DNA from: Novosphingobium chloroacetimidivorans
GTDB taxonomy: Bacteria; Pseudomonadota; Alphaproteobacteria; Sphingomonadales; Sphingomonadaceae
DNA length: 64,000 bases
Assembly (NCBI RefSeq): GCF_014204535.1
Contig: NZ_JACHLR010000012.1
Coordinates: forward strand, 62,001 to 126,000
Reading direction: 5' to 3'
Positions 62,349 to 64,000 of the stretch are shown piece after piece (the stretch's first letter is position 1; each line of letters opens with the position of its first letter). The notes beneath the pieces are model-generated. The model worked only from the letters and a program-made list of their open reading frames with translations, was not told the DNA's origin and did not search any database. Position numbers and translations under genes: made by a program.

Positions 62349-62374
62349 CTGCACCGCCGCATTCTTTCTCCGCA

Positions 62375-63748
62375 TCAAGCCGCCTGCTTGTGCCGCTCCA
62401 CCGCTTCCAGCTTGAGCATGTCCGCCATCTTGAACGCCAGCTCGATCGACTGCGCGCCGTTCAAGCGCGGGTCGCAATGCGTGTGGTAGCGGTCCGCCAG
62501 GATCTCGTCGGTGATGGCGATGGCGCCGCCGGTGCACTCGGTCACGTCCTGGCCGGTCATCTCGATGTGGATGCCGCCGGCATGCGTGCCCTCGGCACGA
62601 TGGACGGCGAAGAAGCCGCTCACTTCGGCGAGGATGCGGTCGAACGGGCGGGTCTTGAGGCCGCTGTCGGTCTTGATGACGTTGCCGTGCATCGGGTCGC
62701 ACGACCACACCACCGGGTGCCCCTCGGCCTTCACCGCGCGCACCAGCTTGGGCAGGCCCGCTTCGACCTTGTCGTGACCGAACCGCGTGATCAGCGTCAT
62801 GCGCCCAGGCTCGCGACCCGGATTCAGAGTGTCGAGCATCCGCAGCAGCGCGTCGGGCTCAAGGCTAGGTCCGCACTTCATGCCGATCGGATTGCCCACG
62901 CCGCGCAGGAACTCGACATGCGCCGAGCCTTCGAAGCGCGTGCGATCACCGATCCACAGCATGTGCGCCGAGCAGTCGTACCAGTCGCCGGTCAGCGAAT
63001 CGCGGCGGGTCAGCGCCTGCTCGTACTGCAGCAGCAGCGCCTCGTGGCTGGTGTAGAAGCTGGTGCCCTGCAGCTGCGGCACGGTCTGCGGGTCGACGCC
63101 GCAGGCGGCCATGAAGTCCAGCGCTTCGCTGATCTTGTCGGCCATCTGAGCGAACTTGGTGCCCCAGGGGCTGCGGCCGATGTGCTCCATCGTCCACTGG
63201 TGCACCTGGCGCAAGTTGGCATAGCCGCCGCTGGCGAAGGCGCGCAGCAGATTGAGCGTCGCGGCCGACTGCGTGTAGGCGCGCAGCATGCGATCGGGAT
63301 CGTTGGTGCGGGTGCGGCCATCGAACTCGACGCCGTTGATGATGTCGCCCAGGTAGCTGGGCAGTTCCTCGCCGCCAATCGTCTCGGTCGGGGCCGAGCG
63401 CGGCTTGGCGAACTGGCCGGCGATGCGGCCGACCTTCACCACCGGCTGCTTGCCCGCGAAGGTCAGCACGACAGCCATCTGCAGCAGCACCCGGAACGTG
63501 TCGCGAATGTTGTCCGGGTGGAACTCGGCGAAGCTCTCCGCGCAGTCACCGCCCTGGAGCAGGAAACCGCGACCGGCCGCGACTTCGGCCAGGTCCTTTT
63601 TCAACTCGCGCGCTTCGCCGGCGAACACCAGCGGCGGGAACTTGGCAAGCGTGGCCTCGACCTCGCCCAGCTTCTCCGCATCGCCATAGGAAGGCAGGTG
63701 CCGCGCTTCGTGCGCCTTCCAGCCTTCCGGTGTCCAATTGCTCGCCAC
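62375..63748 (-). CDS. Class II 3-deoxy-7-phosphoheptulonate synthase
   Basis: A 457-residue DAHP synthase of the plant-like class II type, joining PEP and erythrose-4-phosphate in the first step of the shikimate pathway. Signatures: metal-binding cysteine in [47 protein letters not shown] and [15 protein letters not shown]. Full family length. It is monofunctional with no fused chorismate mutase. Confidence 0.96.
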   Translation of the reverse strand: MASNWTPEGWKAHEARHLPSYGDAEKLGEVEATLAKFPPLVFAGEARELKKDLAEVAAGRGFLLQGGDCAESFAEFHPDNIRDTFRVLLQMAVVLTFAGKQPVVKVGRIAGQFAKPRSAPTETIGGEELPSYLGDIINGVEFDGRTRTNDPDRMLRAYTQSAATLNLLRAFASGGYANLRQVHQWTMEHIGRSPWGTKFAQMADKISEALDFMAACGVDPQTVPQLQGTSFYTSHEALLLQYEQALTRRDSLTGDWYDCSAHMLWIGDRTRFEGSAHVEFLRGVGNPIGMKCGPSLEPDALLRMLDTLNPGREPGRMTLITRFGHDKVEAGLPKLVRAVKAEGHPVVWSCDPMHGNVIKTDSGLKTRPFDRILAEVSGFFAVHRAEGTHAGGIHIEMTGQDVTECTGGAIAITDEILADRYHTHCDPRLNGAQSIELAFKMADMLKLEAVERHKQAA

Positions 63749-63876
63749 GTCACGTACTCCTGGGCGCAGCGGGGCCGCGCAATGCTAACTTGTGAAATAC
63801 AAGGGCGGCCACATACGCGTTGCGCGCAAGGATTGCAAAGCGCGGGTTGCCACTCAGAGTGATCGGATGCGCTGGC

Positions 63877-64000
63877 CTACTTGCGCACCGCCACCTTGGC
63901 GCTCTTTTCCGGCACGACCTCCAGCCGCCACGAGGCATCTTTGCCAAGGTACTTGGCGGCGAGCGCCTGCATCTGTGCCGGCGTGGTCACCGTGTAGTCG
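63877..64000 (-). CDS. M16-family peptidase, C-terminal end (partial)
   Basis: The frame enters from the right edge and encodes the last 40 residues: DYTVTTPAQMQALAAKYLGK, then DASWRLEVVPEKSAKVAVRK and a TAG stop. The pattern (T-P-x-x-M/V-x-A-x-A-x-K-Y-L, then VVPE) fits the end of M16 (insulinase-like) zinc peptidases. The catalytic part is outside the window. Confidence 0.65.
   Translation of the reverse strand, partial: DYTVTTPAQMQALAAKYLGKDASWRLEVVPEKSAKVAVRK

Overview
The window reads as a contiguous piece of a GC-rich alphaproteobacterial chromosome, most likely from the Sphingomonadales (Novosphingobium or Sphingomonas-like). The evidence is an RcdA/DUF1465 and SspB pair of ClpXP adaptors, DUF465 (YdcH) proteins, a minimal PEP-CTERM protein inside a hisBHAFE cluster, a Tol-Pal locus with a long Ala/Pro/Lys-rich TolA, and many short palindromic intergenic repeats of the kind dispersed in sphingomonad genomes. 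No tRNA, rRNA, CRISPR array, prophage or insertion sequence was recognised.

Layout. 0-8.4 kb: two divergent DUF465 genes, rcdA-like gene, LACTB2-like hydrolase, MpaB-type oxygenase, two EamA exporters, an exported beta-helix protein, and a TerC gene preceded by a small ORF and a long RNA hairpin. 8.5-13.5 kb: nadA, DUF4230, ribA, exonuclease III, a candidate small RNA with its own promoter and terminator, lolA, rpmG. 13.6-19.8 kb: ppk2-uppP, then yeiH-glpD-glpK. 19.9-27.4 kb: sugar-acid-type MFS transporter, phospholipase D-like protein, orphan short ModC-like ATPase, and a GH130/GT4 gene pair. 27.7-33.8 kb: an arginine succinyltransferase (AST) operon carrying DUF1338 and M20 genes. 33.9-38.2 kb: queF, a proline-rich membrane protein, metC, a J-domain protein.

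38.2-43.0 kb: ybgC-tolQRAB-pal. 43.2-47.4 kb: HIT protein and hisE-hisF-hisA-hisH-hisB, interrupted by repeats. 47.5-49.3 kb: sspB, an unknown gene, gmk. 49.4-50.7 kb: an A+T-richer patch with two accessory genes, one DUF4272. 50.8-52.1 kb: dapD and a small membrane protein. 52.2-56.2 kb: a phosphorelay cluster (LuxR-type regulator, hybrid CHASE3 kinase, single-domain regulator, and a divergent pseudo-receiver/HPt protein). 56.5-62.0 kb: a 1375-residue autotransporter with exact 61-residue Cys-pair repeats, then an EAL-domain protein. 62.4-64.0 kb: class II DAHP synthase and the end of an M16 peptidase.

Most of the window is core metabolism. The parts least explained by known biology are the GT4/GH130 pair, the altered AST operon, the Cys-repeat autotransporter beside the phosphorelay and EAL genes, the stand-alone small RNA upstream of xthA, and the 5' hairpin ahead of terC. 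All calls were made by reading the sequence; no database search was run.
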